A stretch of 64,000 nucleotides of DNA from Linnemannia elongata (taxonomy: Eukaryota; Mortierellomycota; Mortierellomycetes; Mortierellales; Mortierellaceae). Position 1 is the first letter of the stretch. Each line of letters starts with the position of its first letter. A program made the translations under genes and the position numbers. Shown piece by piece: positions 1 to 11,880 of this stretch. The notes below the pieces were generated by a model that worked only from the letters and a program-made list of their open reading frames with translations, had not been told where the DNA came from and did not search any database. The stretch lies in assembly GCA_036320915.1 (NCBI GenBank), contig JAXBDG010000006.1:1302001-1366000 (forward strand). The letters run 5' to 3'.

Positions 1-909
1 CGCGGTTACCATCGCATGAACTTGGGCTTATTGCTACCGAGGCTGTCTCATCTGGTCCGTCTGGATATCGATGTCATTCGGGCGGCTGATTTCGAGATCA
101 TCCCAAGGACATGCCATTTGCTGGAGCATATGAGATTCAACCTGGAGGGACGAGCCTATCAGGGAATGAGCGAGCTCTTTGCCAAGTGTCCTCATCTTAA
201 GACCTGCTTGGGCCGTGAACACATTATTCGTGCGAGCGATATGGCGGATGAGCTGCAACCGTGGACGTGCCTCGGCCTCCAGGAGCTAGATCTCGAGATT
301 GCTGGGGTTACTCGGCTGAGTTATGATGAGGAACGTATTCTGGACGCGATGCAGGTGGAAGGCCGGACAGAGCCTCGGGACAGGGAGGAAGAGGGTGCGA
401 TCAAGGCTCGTCAATCGTCTAACGAAGAGCAACGCCAAGTGTATCGTCGACTGGGCCAGTGCACCGGCCTGACTCGCCTCCAGCTTGGCGTCGAAGAAGG
501 CGTCAGGTATTTGCCTCAAGACGAAGCGCCACGATTGTTGAGCACACATTTCAAGAGTCAATTGACAGGAGGAATGTCATACCATGGCCTTCGAGAAGGA
601 CCGTTGTATGTCAACACACTGGAACTGACTTTAGAGTCTGGACTAGCTGAACTCAGGACCCTCCAAGAACTAGAGAATCTGGGATTGAACTATGTCAATC
701 ACCGGATCGGGATCGACGAGATAGAGTGGATGGGCCAGAATTGGTCACTGAAGACTGTATCTGGGATTTGGGGATACTATGTTCGAGGCAATCAGGATGA
801 TGATAGTGTTGAGGAACGAGCGGGATCATTTCTGAGCTTTATACCGGATCATGACAGCCAAGCCTCAGACCCGGAAGACAGTTATGGTGACGATGACGAT
901 GACTTGTAG
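1..909 (+). CDS. F-box/LRR protein, C-terminal part (5' end outside window)
   Basis: The frame is open from the first base of the window and ends at the TAG at 907-909, so the gene starts outside; the first ATG in the window (16) is internal. The visible part, about 300 residues, has irregular leucine-rich repeats (CHLLEHMRF, CPHLKTCL, CTGLTRLQLG). It closes with a segment of the form ESGLAELRTLQELENLG, then NHRIGIDEIEWM. That block matches the C-terminal block of the intact F-box gene at 13814-15796 (SSGLARLATLVNLEVFGF, then DHRIAEAELEWM), so both belong to one subfamily. The last residues are acidic (GDDDDDL). The F-box itself is not visible. In this family the LRRs bind a substrate and the F-box binds Skp1 in an SCF ubiquitin ligase; the substrate cannot be told from sequence. 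Confidence 0.75.
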   Translation, partial: RGYHRMNLGLLLPRLSHLVRLDIDVIRAADFEIIPRTCHLLEHMRFNLEGRAYQGMSELFAKCPHLKTCLGREHIIRASDMADELQPWTCLGLQELDLEIAGVTRLSYDEERILDAMQVEGRTEPRDREEEGAIKARQSSNEEQRQVYRRLGQCTGLTRLQLGVEEGVRYLPQDEAPRLLSTHFKSQLTGGMSYHGLREGPLYVNTLELTLESGLAELRTLQELENLGLNYVNHRIGIDEIEWMGQNWSLKTVSGIWGYYVRGNQDDDSVEERAGSFLSFIPDHDSQASDPEDSYGDDDDDL

Positions 910-1471
910 AGTGAGCAGCTATGGGCTTTCCAACAAGGCGAGGTGGCAACAGACCAGACTTTGGGGTTGGTTGGCCGAACGATGCGATCTAGACCATCAA
1001 GGCCGACGAAAAAAACCTGTAATTGAATCACAATAAGATTATTTCCATTCTTGTCACGCCCTCTCTCTCCTGTAACGCGTTCGTAGGTTGGTGTTGTCCA
1101 TTTGAACGTTTTGGTATGAACGCGAGGCTCCGCCCAACTCTCCTTCAACAGATAGAAACAGTTAAGATAAGCAGTCACTGTTGATTTTTTCTTTTCTTTT
1201 CTTTTTTTTTTTTTTGTTGGTGTGTGCGACACACATATAATTTCCTTGTACCTTGTCCTTGTCCTTGCCTTCGTCCTTGCCTTACACTCCCCACCCTACT
1301 TTGCCATCCATTCATTCCTCGCAAGTGGACGAACCAACTCATTACACTTCCACTGGCAAACTCTCTCAAATTTTAAGCACCAGCCCCTACTTCTCACGGA
1401 CCCACCTTCTTATCTGAATTATCTCTCCTTCCCTCCTCTCTCAGTTGATATCCGCTCAAATATAATACACC
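910..1471. other. Intergenic: F-box 3' flank and helicase promoter
   Basis: The stretch holds the 3' flank of the F-box gene and the upstream region of the helicase gene. A T-rich tract (about 1186-1216) and a long C/T-rich leader (1240-1440) precede the ATG at 1472, as is common for fungal promoters and leaders. No supportable gene or RNA is seen. Confidence 0.6.
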
Positions 1472-4400
1472 ATGGGAAAGAACCGCCCACGTTACAACGA
1501 GAGGGCCAGAGCTTCAAGCAACAGATCTTCTCGTCCACATCCCAATGCCAGAGATGGAGGACGGAAAGCTACCAAGCCTACTCTCATGCAACCGTATGTG
1601 GATATGTTATTTTAGCAAGATAATCTTTGAAACAGAGCTTCATTCAAGGTCTTGATGTTCTTCTGTTTTCACCTTCTAATCACTGACTTGTGTTGTTTTT
1701 TTTTCAAAAAAAAATAAATGTAAACAGAACTGACTCTAATGCCGAAATTCTTGCGCCTGGGCAGGTCGACACAGCAGCTGTTGAGTTCAATGAGGAGGTA
1801 AGCCAAGCCTTGACATGGACAACAAGAAGAAAGTCGGGAACAAAGTGCTCAAGTCATGTATGCGATAACTAACTGTATCACCCCTCCTTGATCTCTATGA
1901 CTAAATAGGCTGTCCAACCACAGATGAGCAGCAAGAAGAAGAAGAGACTGGAAAAGTACATCGTACGTGCACTCATTGCCATTCAACCTTTCGATTATGC
2001 AAGTCGATACCAGGAAATTTGACATTGTGGAGCATATCCTGACACCTTAAATCGTTCCGAACTATTCGACCCAATAGGAGAAGAAACTGAAAAAGGAGGC
2101 GAGAGGCGATCTGTTCAAGAAGATCGAGGAGCAGGCATGGTCGTCAGATCTTATGAAGTCCAGTCGAACCCTGGGACAGAATAAGGAGACCATGAAGCAG
2201 AAACTCAGGAGAGCACTCAACGAACAGCGTCAGGGATTGGAGCAGTCTGATAAGAACGTTCAATTGTATGCCAAGCCCAAGGACGACTATGATGATGATA
2301 ACGACGAAGATGATGACAGTGACGACGAGGATGAGGATGGCGATCAGAATATGGTACCGGCCCCACCTGTTACGCCGGTGGTTACTAAGCCTGCGGCCGC
2401 ACCTGTGGCCGCTGGAAGTGCGTTGAAGGTCGGAGCATCTATCCTTGTCCGGAAATCCACAACTAAGAAGCCTGTAAGTCACCTCGCTCTTTGCAGTTGG
2501 TTTTTGTTAACAATTCAAAGCAATTGAGCAATACTAACGCGTATCACTATCTCCAGTCTCGATTAGCAATGATTCGTGCACAAAAGGAGGCAGCCAAACA
2601 GAAGGAACGCGAGAGCTCATTCGACAGTTCCAACTCTGAATACGATTCCTCATCAGATGACGAGGAAGAGGACGACAAGAAGGATGGCAAGCGCAGCGGC
2701 AGCGGAGACGAGAGCGGAGACGCAGGAGAACCAGCAAAGAAGAAGAGACGTGGCTGGATGACAGATCTCGGAGGAGTTGCCACCAGTGCGGAGGGCGTGG
2801 AGGAGCGTATCATCTCCAACATTGATGCCCTCCCTGAGAGGACTGGCGAGTATGTGTCGAGTCGCGTGGAGCCAGAGACGGATCTTTTGGGCAACAGGGT
2901 CGAGAAGGTCGGTCAGCTGGAAGAAGGTGATATCGCTGAGGTAAGATTTCATTCGCTGTGAGCAAATTACTCGAGTGTATGGCATAACACAATCATATGC
3001 TAACTGTAAGGTACTGGTAACCATCTTTATAGGCGTTCCATGTGCATGTTGACAGAGATCCAGAGATTCAGGAGATGCGTTTGAAACTGCCCGTCTGCGC
3101 CGAGGAACAGCACATCATGGAAAAGATCATCTATAACGACATTGTCATCATCAAGGGAGAGACCGGTTCAGGAAAGACAACTCAGGTTCCCCAGTTCTTG
3201 TACGAGGCAGGGTATGGTAACCCCAACAGCCCCAACCCCGGCATGATCGGAATCACTCAGCCTCGTCGAGTTGCTGCTGTGTCGATGGCCGACCGTGTCG
3301 CCAAGGAACTCAACCTTCCAGCATCCAAAATCTCGCATCAGATTCGATATGATGCTACGACTTCGCCCGACACTGTGATGAAGTTTATGACCGATGGTGT
3401 GTTGCTCCGTGAGCTGAACTCGGATTTCCTTCTTCGCAAGTACTCTGCCATTATTATCGATGAGGCTCACGAACGCAGTTTGAACACGGATATCTTGATC
3501 GGAGCTTTGAGTCGTATTGTACGTCTGCGCAGGGAGGAGAGCAAGAAGGATCGCGAGAACACCAAGCCGCTCAAGCTGATCATCATGTCTGCCACCCTTG
3601 TCATCGAGGAGTTTACCAAGAACGAGAGACTCTTTGGACACCAGAAGAAGAGCAGCTCGAAGGCGGCCAAGGATGCAGACGCAGAGGAGAACGAGAAGGA
3701 GGTTGATAACGAGGAGGAGGAGGATCAAGCACCCAAGGACCTTGTGCCTGTTGTCAGCGTGGACGTCAAGAAGGTCTATGGCCTTACGATGCATTTCAAC
3801 AAGAGGACACCCGAGGTCGACTATGTCACGGAGGCGTTCAAGAAGGTCTCCAAGATCCACTCGAGACTTCCTGAGGGTGCTATTTTGGTCTTTTTGTCTG
3901 GACAGGCTGAGATCACGGAGCTGGTTAAGAAGCTGAGGAAGAAGTTCCCTTTCAACAACCCCAACACTCCTCACCTCAACAATGGCAACAAGGCGGATGT
4001 AACCAAGAAATCGCAGAGCGGCAAGCCTGTAGAACAGGACAAGTCGGCAACTCAGGAGACTACTGGAACCGAGACGAACCAGGAACTGGACCCCCGCAAT
4101 GAGGATGTCGAGTTGGAGGATATGGCCATTGGTGATTCTGAAGTTGTTGCTCAGGTGGAAGGTATGGAGGAAGACGACGAAGCCTTTGACTTGGATGGAT
4201 CGGATTCTGAGGAGGAGCTTGACGCCGATGCTGAGATCTTGGAAGAGATCCCCGATGCTGGAATGGCACCACTTCATGTCTTGCCTCTGTACTCGCTCTT
4301 GAAGACCGAAGAGCAGATGCGTGTTTTCCAGCCCCCACCACCAGGCTCCAGATTGTGTGTCGTTGCGACCAACGTTGCCGAGACGTCTATCACCATCCCC

Positions 4401-6105
4401 AACGTCAAGTATGTGGTCGACAGTGGAAAGTCCAAGGAGCGCCACTACGACAAGGAGACTGGAATCCAGACCTTCCAGGTTGGCTGGACATCCAAGGCGA
4501 GTGCCACCCAGCGCGCTGGTCGTGCTGGTCGTACGGGACATGGCCACTGTTACCGCCTGTACAGTTCTGCAGTCTACGAGAATGAATTTGTTACTGCGTC
4601 GGAGGCTGAGATCCAAAAGATGCCTATTGATGGTGTTGTCCTGCAGATGAAGAGCATGTACATCGACAACGTCGTCAACTTCCCCTTCCCTACGCCACCA
4701 AACCGCGAGGATTTGAAGCAGTCGGAGCAGCGTCTGGTTTACTTGAACGCATTGGAGAACTCGAACAAGAAGAGTATCACGGAGCTGGGCAAGACCATGT
4801 CCATCTTCCCTCTGGTTCCTCGTCTCGCTAAAATGTATGTATCACAAAAGCTGATCTTGGATTTTTATTTTCGTGCGTATACGCTTTTATATCAAAACTT
4901 CCTGCTAACCTCTCGCATTGCTTTATTCACACTATAGGCTCACGCTTGCACATCAGGAGAACTGCTTCCCCTATGTCATCGCCATTGTTGCAGCCTTGTC
5001 GGTCGGCGAGGTGTTTGTCAAGGAGTTCCAGCTGGATATCACTCGCCCTGGAGAGACTGATGACGAGAGCGAGGACGACGACGACGTATCAAACCAGCGG
5101 TACCGTCTGGACGACATGGACGAGATGGAGCTCCAACACATCACCAACGAGAAGGTCCTCAAGAAAGAGAAGAGAAAGCTCACCCGGCGGAAGTTCTACA
5201 AGGCTCAGACTGTCCATGAGGCTCTTGACCCCTTGAACGATATGGCCAAGATCCTGAATGTCGTTGGAGCTTATGCCCGTGAGACTAATAAGGAGAAGTT
5301 TTGTACAGAGAACTTTGTCCGCTACAAGGCAATGCAAGAAATCCACCAGCTTCGTGGACAGCTTACGAGGATGGTTCAGGACAATTTTGCCAACAGCGCC
5401 ACTGTTTCGGATCTGGTGTTTGACCCGTACATGGACAAACCCACGACGCGCCAGTTAACGGCTATCCGTCAGATTGTTGCATGTGCATTCATGGACCAGG
5501 TTGCGATCAGGAAGGATCTTGTCGGAGCTGTGGAGGCCAATTATTCCAAGAAGGCCAAGACCGTTCCCTATGTCACGATGTGGTCCAAGGAGAGCGTTTA
5601 TATCCACCCGAGCTCAGGACTGTTTGGGTTCAGTATGGACAAGGCGCCGGCGATGGTTGTATACCAGGATCTTCAAAGGACTGTCAAGGCTGTCGAGATC
5701 GAGTCCAAACCTTCAAAGATCTACCTCAAGGGCTTGACAGTTGTTGACCCCAAGTGGATGGCCACCCTTGCTAACGGCACCGGACTTGTCCGCGCTTCCA
5801 AGGAGCGCATTATGTACGTCTTTCGGGCCTTTATGATCATCATTATCCATTGCTGGTTTGTTGCATTGTCTTCACTTCAACCAAAGTGCTAACTTTTCTT
5901 GCCTTTTTTTTTTTCGTTGGTGGCGAATAGTAAAATCGATGACAAGACACAAAAGGCGATCACGGACATCACATACGGACCTCACTACTGGCCTCTGCCT
6001 CCGATCGAGATCTGGCAGCGGCGCGAGGGAGCCCGTCTGGTGCCCATGTCCAAGTCCGAGGTCACGGCCAAGAAAGTCCAGATCAGCCGGAAAGCCAACC
6101 GGTAG
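1472..6105 (+). CDS. DHR1: DEAH-box RNA helicase of ribosome assembly (Dhr1/Ecm16/DHX37 type)
   Basis: Eight exons join in frame: 1472-1593, 1728-1797, 1909-1962, 2078-2473, 2557-2940, 3033-4834, 4938-5813 and 5931-6105, giving 1292 residues (yeast Ecm16 is close to this length). Introns are 83-134 bp with GT..AG ends. Visible motifs are Walker A GETGSGKTTQ (about residue 384), DEAH in IIIDEAHERS (about 485), MSATL, and motif VI QRAGRAGRTGHG, followed by helicase-associated and OB-type C-terminal segments. The N-terminus is basic; acidic low-complexity stretches lie before the helicase core (DDDNDEDDDSDDEDED) and between its two halves. In the family the enzyme releases U3 snoRNA from pre-18S rRNA in the nucleolar SSU processome. 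The start is the first ATG of exon 1 (MGKNRPRYNERARA). An internal acidic insert before the second RecA domain makes this Dhr1 rather than Prp2/16/22/43. Confidence 0.93.
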
Positions 6106-6177
6106 ATCCTTCATACACCCATGCATAATCCCTCCCTCTCATTTCATCACATTTCTTGCATTTGCATCGTACAACAA

Positions 6178-6183
6178 AATAAA
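6178..6183 (+). other. AATAAA polyadenylation-like signal of DHR1
   Basis: An exact AATAAA lies 73 bp after the DHR1 stop codon, in an A/T-rich context, at a usual distance for a fungal 3' end. Confidence 0.5.
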
Positions 6184-6323
6184 ATAGAACATTTTTATTT
6201 TTTGAATACACGATCCTCAAGGTCGAGCGAGTGATTTATTTTTAAGGAAAGGAAAACGAAAATGTTAACCTCTACACACCGTACACACTCTACGGTAATT
6301 CTATGAGCGTCAAACATACTTAC

Positions 6324-6578
6324 AAGTTGCGCATCCCTCTTCTGCTTGTCGTTCCAGTATTTTTGTCGGCCGCGCTTCGAATGGCTCCAGGTGGTGATGA
6401 GACGCTTATGTTGTGCCGAATCTCGTTGTAGAACTTGCGGAAGGGTGATGGTTTTCCACACAAAAACGGCATTCTGTCTTTGGTCCGAGGAGAAACCACA
6501 AAAGTCAAAGAAATCGACGGCATCGTACTGATCAAGTGAGCGTTGCTCTATGTAGAGTTCATGCTGAAGTCGACTCAT
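6324..6578 (-). CDS. Possible small spliced gene convergent with DHR1
   Basis: On the minus strand an ATG at 6578 opens 85 codons (MSRLQHELYIEQRSL at the start, basic KRGRQKYWNDKQKRDAQL at the end). They run exactly into a perfect donor, GTAAGTATG, at 6323-6315. Several AG acceptors and an AAAAATAAAT sequence follow within 110 bp, so a very short second exon is possible. No family is recognised. The donor and the charged, non-repetitive composition favour a real gene, but the short length and lack of homology recognition keep this tentative. Its 3' end would abut or overlap that of DHR1. Confidence 0.3.
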
Positions 6579-6681
6579 GGTATCTAAATGCAATTTCTCA
6601 AAAGAAAAAAAAATATGACTAGTGCTGATGGTAAAATGAATATGAATGCTGAACTTGCCACATATTCGTCGTCAAACAGTG

Positions 6682-7131
6682 TTGAAGCGAAGGATGACGC
6701 CCTCGCACCAGTAGCTTTACCACTCTTATATTCATCTCACCCAAGAATATAAAAGCGATAATGGCGCGATAGCCAAGACTGGAGAGAGGACTCAATCGGG
6801 CTGGTCCGTAGACGCCTGATCAACCCGGCAGAAGAGCATTATCTTCCTTGCTTGACCTCCAGCAAGAATCAATGCCCTGCGTCGCAACACGAATCTGTTC
6901 TGAAATGATTGAAGCGAAGGATGACGCCCCCGCACCAGTAGCTTTACCACTATTATATCCATCTCGCCCAAGGTCAATCAGGGCTTCGAATACAAAAGCG
7001 ATCATGGCACGATAGCCAAGACTGGAGAGAGGACTCAACCGGACTGGTCCGTAGACGCCCGATCAACCCGGCAGAAGAGCATTGTCTTCCTTGCTTGACC
7101 TTAAGCAGGAATCAATGCCCCGCGTCACAAT
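6682..7131. repeat. Two-copy imperfect tandem repeat (about 227 and 243 bp)
   Basis: Copy 1 starts at 6682 (TTGAAGCGAAGGATGACGCC) and copy 2 at 6909 with the same words; the two run in parallel to AATCAATGCCC at about 6869 and 7112. Copy 2 has 16 extra bases near 6973-6988 (GTCAATCAGGGCTTCG). The minus strand of copy 2 reads as a plausible peptide (GYRAMIAFVFEALIDLGRDG, then ATGAGASSFASIISEQIRV) that stays open into the start of copy 1. Both copies have TGA after ALLPG. It may be the remnant of a duplicated gene or mobile element; no family is recognised. Confidence 0.75.
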
Positions 7132-7693
7132 GATCTCATACGATTTCAAAAGCACTACCATGAGCTTGCAAAACATATGGTACTTGACTTTACGAGAAGG
7201 CGATGTAAGGAAAGTAACTGGCCACTGATAATTCGAAAGAGGCGAAAGAAAACAAAGTTTGGTTGCGAGCTTGAAAACGAAAAAGTGCAAAGGTATGAGA
7301 ATGCCGGAAAGGGACGGAAGAAGAATGAGCAAGAAAAGGATGATCGTGATGGTTGGATGTATGGCAAACTTGGGAAGATTGTGATGGGAACAGAGAGAAA
7401 GGTTTGATGAGACGCGTTTGGTTAAATACCCAAGTCGAAGGTGGCGTTATGGTCTTTATCATTAAGGGTTTCAACGTACAAATCTTTGAGTACAAGCGAG
7501 AAACGTCGCTCCAGGGTACTTTTCTAGTTGCAGAGCGACCGGATGACCCTTTTGGTTCAATTTTTTTACGCTGGGTAGGTGCCCAGAGTGAGGTAGGGGT
7601 CGCCACCGAGGCAGAGGGATAGGGAGCGGAGAGCGAAGGGTGAAGAGGATGAGGAAAATGACGAGGAAGAGCTTCCTGTGACAAGCAGTTTGA

Positions 7694-7891
7694 CTAGGGT
7701 CTAGAGGGGATCTTGCTGCTCCAGTTGATGAGGTGGTTGTTGAACAGACACAACTGCTCCTCAATTCCCAAAACTTGGTCTTGCCCATACTCGCACACTT
7801 CAAGTGTTTCGATCTGCTGACACGCTCTTAAAATCCTACAAATATCCCCAGAAAACCAACCGCCTTCAGATCCAAACACAGCGAGCTGCAC
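7694..7891 (-). pseudogene. Possible F-box/LRR gene fragment
   Basis: The 65-residue minus-strand frame contains GGWFSGDICRILRACQQIETLEV, which resembles the repeat that precedes the conserved W-C segment in Mortierella-type F-box proteins. No F-box, no continuation and no clear splice sites were found. The rest of 7132-8034 shows no other supportable gene. Confidence 0.3.
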
Positions 7892-8034
7892 ACACCAGGC
7901 AATGCAGTGTATATGTACATCTATTTTATTTTCTATCGAGTGAGGGGGAATAAAGGAAAATATGTAAAGGGGATCGACGGGGAATGGGCTTCACCGTCCA
8001 TTAAACACCACCTCGCAATGTCTATCGTCCAGCT

Positions 8035-10238
8035 TTAGATCATCTCGACCAGGTTCTTGACAAGGGTCTACAGGAGAGTTACAAGAGTGAGGGGTTTGAT
8101 GTTAGAGTACATGACATATAATAACATAGCATTACACAACGAAACAATAATAACTCGCGCTTGTTTTTACCTGGAGATCCTTGGCACGGGCATCAGCAGC
8201 CTCCAAAACCTCCTCGTGGCTGGCAATCTTCTCCTCCAAGGGTCTGACCTCAGCAGGTGCATCGGGGTCAGATCTCTGCTCACGATGGACGACGACGCGG
8301 TTGGTGACCAAGGAGAGGCCGACAACCTTGATGCCGCAGTGTCTGGCAACGACGACCTCAGGAACAGTCGACATACCGACAACATCGGCACCAATAGTCT
8401 TCAAGAAGCGGCACTCGGCCTTGGACTCGTACGAGGGGCCAGAGACAAAGACGTAGATACCCTCGTGCAAGAACTTGGGGACGCTCAACTTCTTGGCAGC
8501 CTCGAACACGAGACGGCGGAGACGGGGGCAGTAGGCATCAGACATGGGAGGGAAGCGGGGACCGAACTCGGCCATGTTGGGTCCGATCAAGGGGTTGTTG
8601 CCGGTCATACCGGGCAAGTTGATGTGATCCTCAATGACGCAGACATCGCCGATCTGGTAGGCAGGGTTCAAACCACCAGCAGCGTTTGTAACTATTAGAA
8701 AAGAGAATGTTGAACAGTGTTAGCAATGTATGGGCTGAGTTGCTCCGAGTTGGGAGTGAAAGAGAGGGTTCGATCGTGCTAGTACGTGTGTAGGTTGGTG
8801 ACTGGATCCAGTTCAAAGACCAAAAGGTATATTTGTTATGGTTTGAGTACTGTTCCCCGCTATGGTTTTGTAGGTAAGCCATTGACTGATTTTAGGATCC
8901 GTGGCCTGATTCCTGTGTCTCTGGCAGCTCCTTTGGGTTGTGCCGTTGTTTCAATTGAGTCCACGTCCAGATGTTAAGATCATCCTGTTCCGTGTGTTTG
9001 TTGGCCCTTTTGGCGACATCCGTAGTATCTGTGGAGGAGTATGTATATGTGTCATAATAGCAACATGGTGCAGGAACAAATAAAGGGCAAATAAAAGAAA
9101 AAAGAGGGTGATACCCAGGAAGAACGAGGTGCTCTACCCCACATTGTGGTACCCTATCCATGTATTTTGGGATGCTCAAAGGAAATGAAAAATAGAAAGT
9201 ACAAAGAAAAACTGGGTCCGCCGTGGAAAATAAAAAAAATTGCGGGGCAAGTAAACATGGCGATTGCAATTGCAGGCAAACATGGCAAAGGCAAAAGAAA
9301 AAGAAAGGGCAGCCAAACAAACAAACAAACAAACAAACGAAAACAGGTGGGTGGGAAAGTAACAAGGAACACAAATGCGTTATCAGAGTTGGTTGCTGGC
9401 TTACCGATAAGGGTCTCGACTCCAAGGAGGGACATGAGGCGGATAGGGTAGGTGGTCTGGGTAAGAGCAAAGCCCTCGTAGAAGTGGAAGCGACCGACCA
9501 TGCAGACGGTGGGGACATCGTTGTCACCCAAGAGACCGAAAACAAGCTTGCCAGCGTGTCCAGCAACTATCGACGCATAAAGCAGCAAAGGCACAAGGAA
9601 GAATAGGAAATTTCCAATGTGGAGACAGAGTGTGAGAGAGTTAATGAGGCGTGAAAAGATAACAGCCAAAAGAAAGTTCATGGACAGTCTCGATATCCTG
9701 TACCCGTGGACAAGAATGCACACTATTTAGGTCGACAAAAGAGAGTGTGCTGTTTTTTTTTTTGCAGTGTACTGTGTAGGTTGAACCCTCTTTCACATTT
9801 CAATTTTGATCTTGATCACAAGTCAGCTCCATGCAAACATAGATCGTTTTTTTCTCTCCCTCATCTACAGTGTTGTTTGTTTGAAACCACAGAGACCAAT
9901 GCACCCATAAAATGACTAGCCGGCAAAAGCCACTACGCAGTTACTATTGTTGTTGTTGTTGTTGTTGTTATTGTTGAATGACATTCCTCTTTGACAGCCT
10001 CCATTTCAGAAGAAGAGAGCAGTAATTGAAATTGCTTACCAGTGGAGTTGACGAAGCCAGGAATGTCGGTGTAGGCAAACTCAACCTTGTTGCGGAGGAT
10101 GTTGACGAGACCACCGAGACCGGATCCGCAGACGATGCCGACCTTGGGCTTGGCGAGGTTGGCGGGGAGGGCACGGTCGCCGAGAGTGAGGAGGGAGAGG
10201 GCGGCCTGGAGGTCCTTGGTGGTAGCAGAGTGGGCCAT
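8035..10238 (-). CDS. PNP1: Purine nucleoside phosphorylase
   Basis: Four exons (10238-10040, 9566-9405, 8691-8171, 8067-8035) join to 304 residues. The enzyme splits inosine or guanosine with phosphate to base plus ribose-1-phosphate in cytosolic purine salvage. Family signatures of the trimeric type are present: phosphate loop VCGSGLGGL, NSTVAGHAGKLVFG, GRFHFYEG with the conserved His, TNAAGG, GPSYES, GMSTVPEV and SLVTNR. Length fits the family (human about 289). The start ATG at 10238 gives MAHSATTKDLQ; no upstream in-frame ATG is needed. Introns 1 and 2 are long here (473 and 713 bp) and both split a valine codon after its G, so exon 2 is phase-symmetric (162 nt). The third intron is 103 bp and the last exon codes only TLVKNLVEMI. 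Confidence 0.95.
9315..9338. repeat. (AAAC)6 microsatellite in PNP1 intron 2
   Basis: Six perfect AAAC units lie in the 713 bp intron. A (TTG)n tract of about 30 bp sits in intron 1 at 9946-9976. Confidence 0.9.
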
Positions 10239-10604
10239 TTTAGATTGTAGTTGTGGAAGGAGGGAGGGATAAAGAAAGAAGAGTGTGAGTGTATAAGAAT
10301 AAAAAGAGAAGATAAAAGAAAAGAAAGCAAGAAAAGAAAGAAGTACAGCGGCAACAAAATTACCTTTGTATGAAAAAAAAAAAAAAAGAAAAGAAAAAAA
10401 CGGTCCGCAGAGGCGGACGGCGCTTCACTTTTGAAATGGCCGCCCTTCATTCTTTATTTCAACGCCACCAAATTCATTAGTCTAGTCAAAATAAGGCAAA
10501 ATAATATGAGATCTCCTTTGGTAAGAAAAGTAACACTGCCGACATGAATGTACCGCTCCTTAAACATTGCTTTCAGCTCATCCTCCTCGGTAGTCTGGAT
10601 GGAA
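10239..10604. other. Intergenic: PNP1 promoter region
   Basis: A-rich, G/A-biased upstream region of PNP1 (CT-rich on the coding strand) with an A tract at about 10372-10399. Nothing else is seen apart from the tail of the F-box pseudogene beginning at 10605. Confidence 0.55.
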
Positions 10605-11880
10605 CTACGACGCAAATACCACATTTAGCTTGGGCCGATTTTGTAGCATCCACTCGACATCCTCCATCTTAAGTCCCAAGCTCTCAAGTCTCGTCAGCGT
10701 CGCTGGACAATCCAACCCAAACCCAAGTCGAAATTCGAGTCCACCATCACAAACTCTGCCTTTATAGTCAAGTCAGCCCGGCCGCAGCCTCAGAGCCTCA
10801 GCAACACCAACCCAGACAGCCTCTCAAAGACAAGTCACCCTTCCTGAATAAACGTCCTCTCGGCCGCCTTTTCGTCTTCTCCTACAGCGGTTGATGGTAC
10901 GAATGATACCGTTACTTTCTCGTTAGTCCCGATGCGCCTCAGGTCCACCTTCGCAGAAAAAAACTGAAGGCGAGAGCACACCCAAGGCCGATAATTTCGG
11001 ATACCCTGAACATTCAAATTATCCACTTCAAGACGGACCAGCTGACGGAGGAATTCCAGAATCATTTGAATCACCAAACTTGGCACCCCCAGGCAGAGAG
11101 AGGGATCCAGGTTCGGCAGAGACGAGTGTTGACGCCTCAATGATAGGACGCATTATAAGCAACTCCAGAGGCAACGCCGTCGAATTCAGTCAACTGGTTG
11201 ATGGGGACAATATCCAGGAGGTAAGAGATCGCCTCGTCCGTCGCGTCATCCGTGTGAAAGAAACTTCATTACGTGACCTTCTGTTCGCTTAGCTGGATGA
11301 ATCGGATATCAGGCCACGTGTCGTTCTTGAACATCTGCCTCCAGTTTTCCAGGGTAATCAACTTCGGGCGGCTACGATGACCAACGCCCCACTTGAAGTA
11401 TGGGAAACGAAGTTGTTGTGCTTTGGTGCAACGAGTAAGAAACGCTATTTGGTCGCTGAATGGCTGTTCGAAGGCGTTGCCGAGTGGAACGGTGACGCAG
11501 GAAGGGGGCGACGGCGGAAGAAGATGTCTAATGTTGACAGGAGAATACCACTCAGATTTGGCGGAGGCTTCTTTGAAGTAGATATTCTCAAGGTCTAGTC
11601 ATTTTGTCACAACGCAACCTCCAACGAATCAAGTATACAGTCAGAATCGATCCACAGACCGGAGCACTCCAATTTGTCCATCCTTCGTACGTTTGACTTG
11701 GCTGAACCTGGGGCTGGAGTACCAAAAGCGTCGCCATTCTTCAGTCCACCCCCGCGTGCTGGAAAGAGTGCCTTCAGAACTTGGACGTGAAACGACGCCG
11801 TGGACGGATAAACTCAAAGGCTTCAGGTTAGGGGCCCTCAAGAGAAAGTCCGATAGTGCCTAAGCGAGAACTATCAGGAG
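10605..11880 (-). pseudogene. Decayed F-box/LRR gene, 5' truncated
   Basis: On the minus strand, pieces of an F-box/LRR protein follow each other in order but in different frames. They are LLRAPNLKPLSLSVHGVVS, then EEWRRFWYSSPRFSQVK, then QLENIYFKEASAKSEWYSP, then LVRLEVDNLNVQGIRNYRPWVCSRL, then ERTFIQEG, and finally LTRLESLGLKMEDVEWMLQN, ending at the TAG at 10605-10607. In-frame stops after IQEG and LLRL, and at least one frameshift, interrupt it; the F-box end is missing. The order of segments matches the intact neighbour at 11986-13722 (IRKGEPWVCTRM, FEQLSRLTALK), which suggests a tandem duplicate that died. Confidence 0.75.

Noticed and set aside
3168..4616. 482-codon open frame on the minus strand across the helicase
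   Set aside because: Antisense shadow of the DHR1 exon, which has clear helicase motifs; the antisense translation has no domain.
7190..7684. 164-codon minus-strand frame
   Set aside because: Pro/Ser/Phe-rich translation of biased DNA; no recognisable motif and no continuation.
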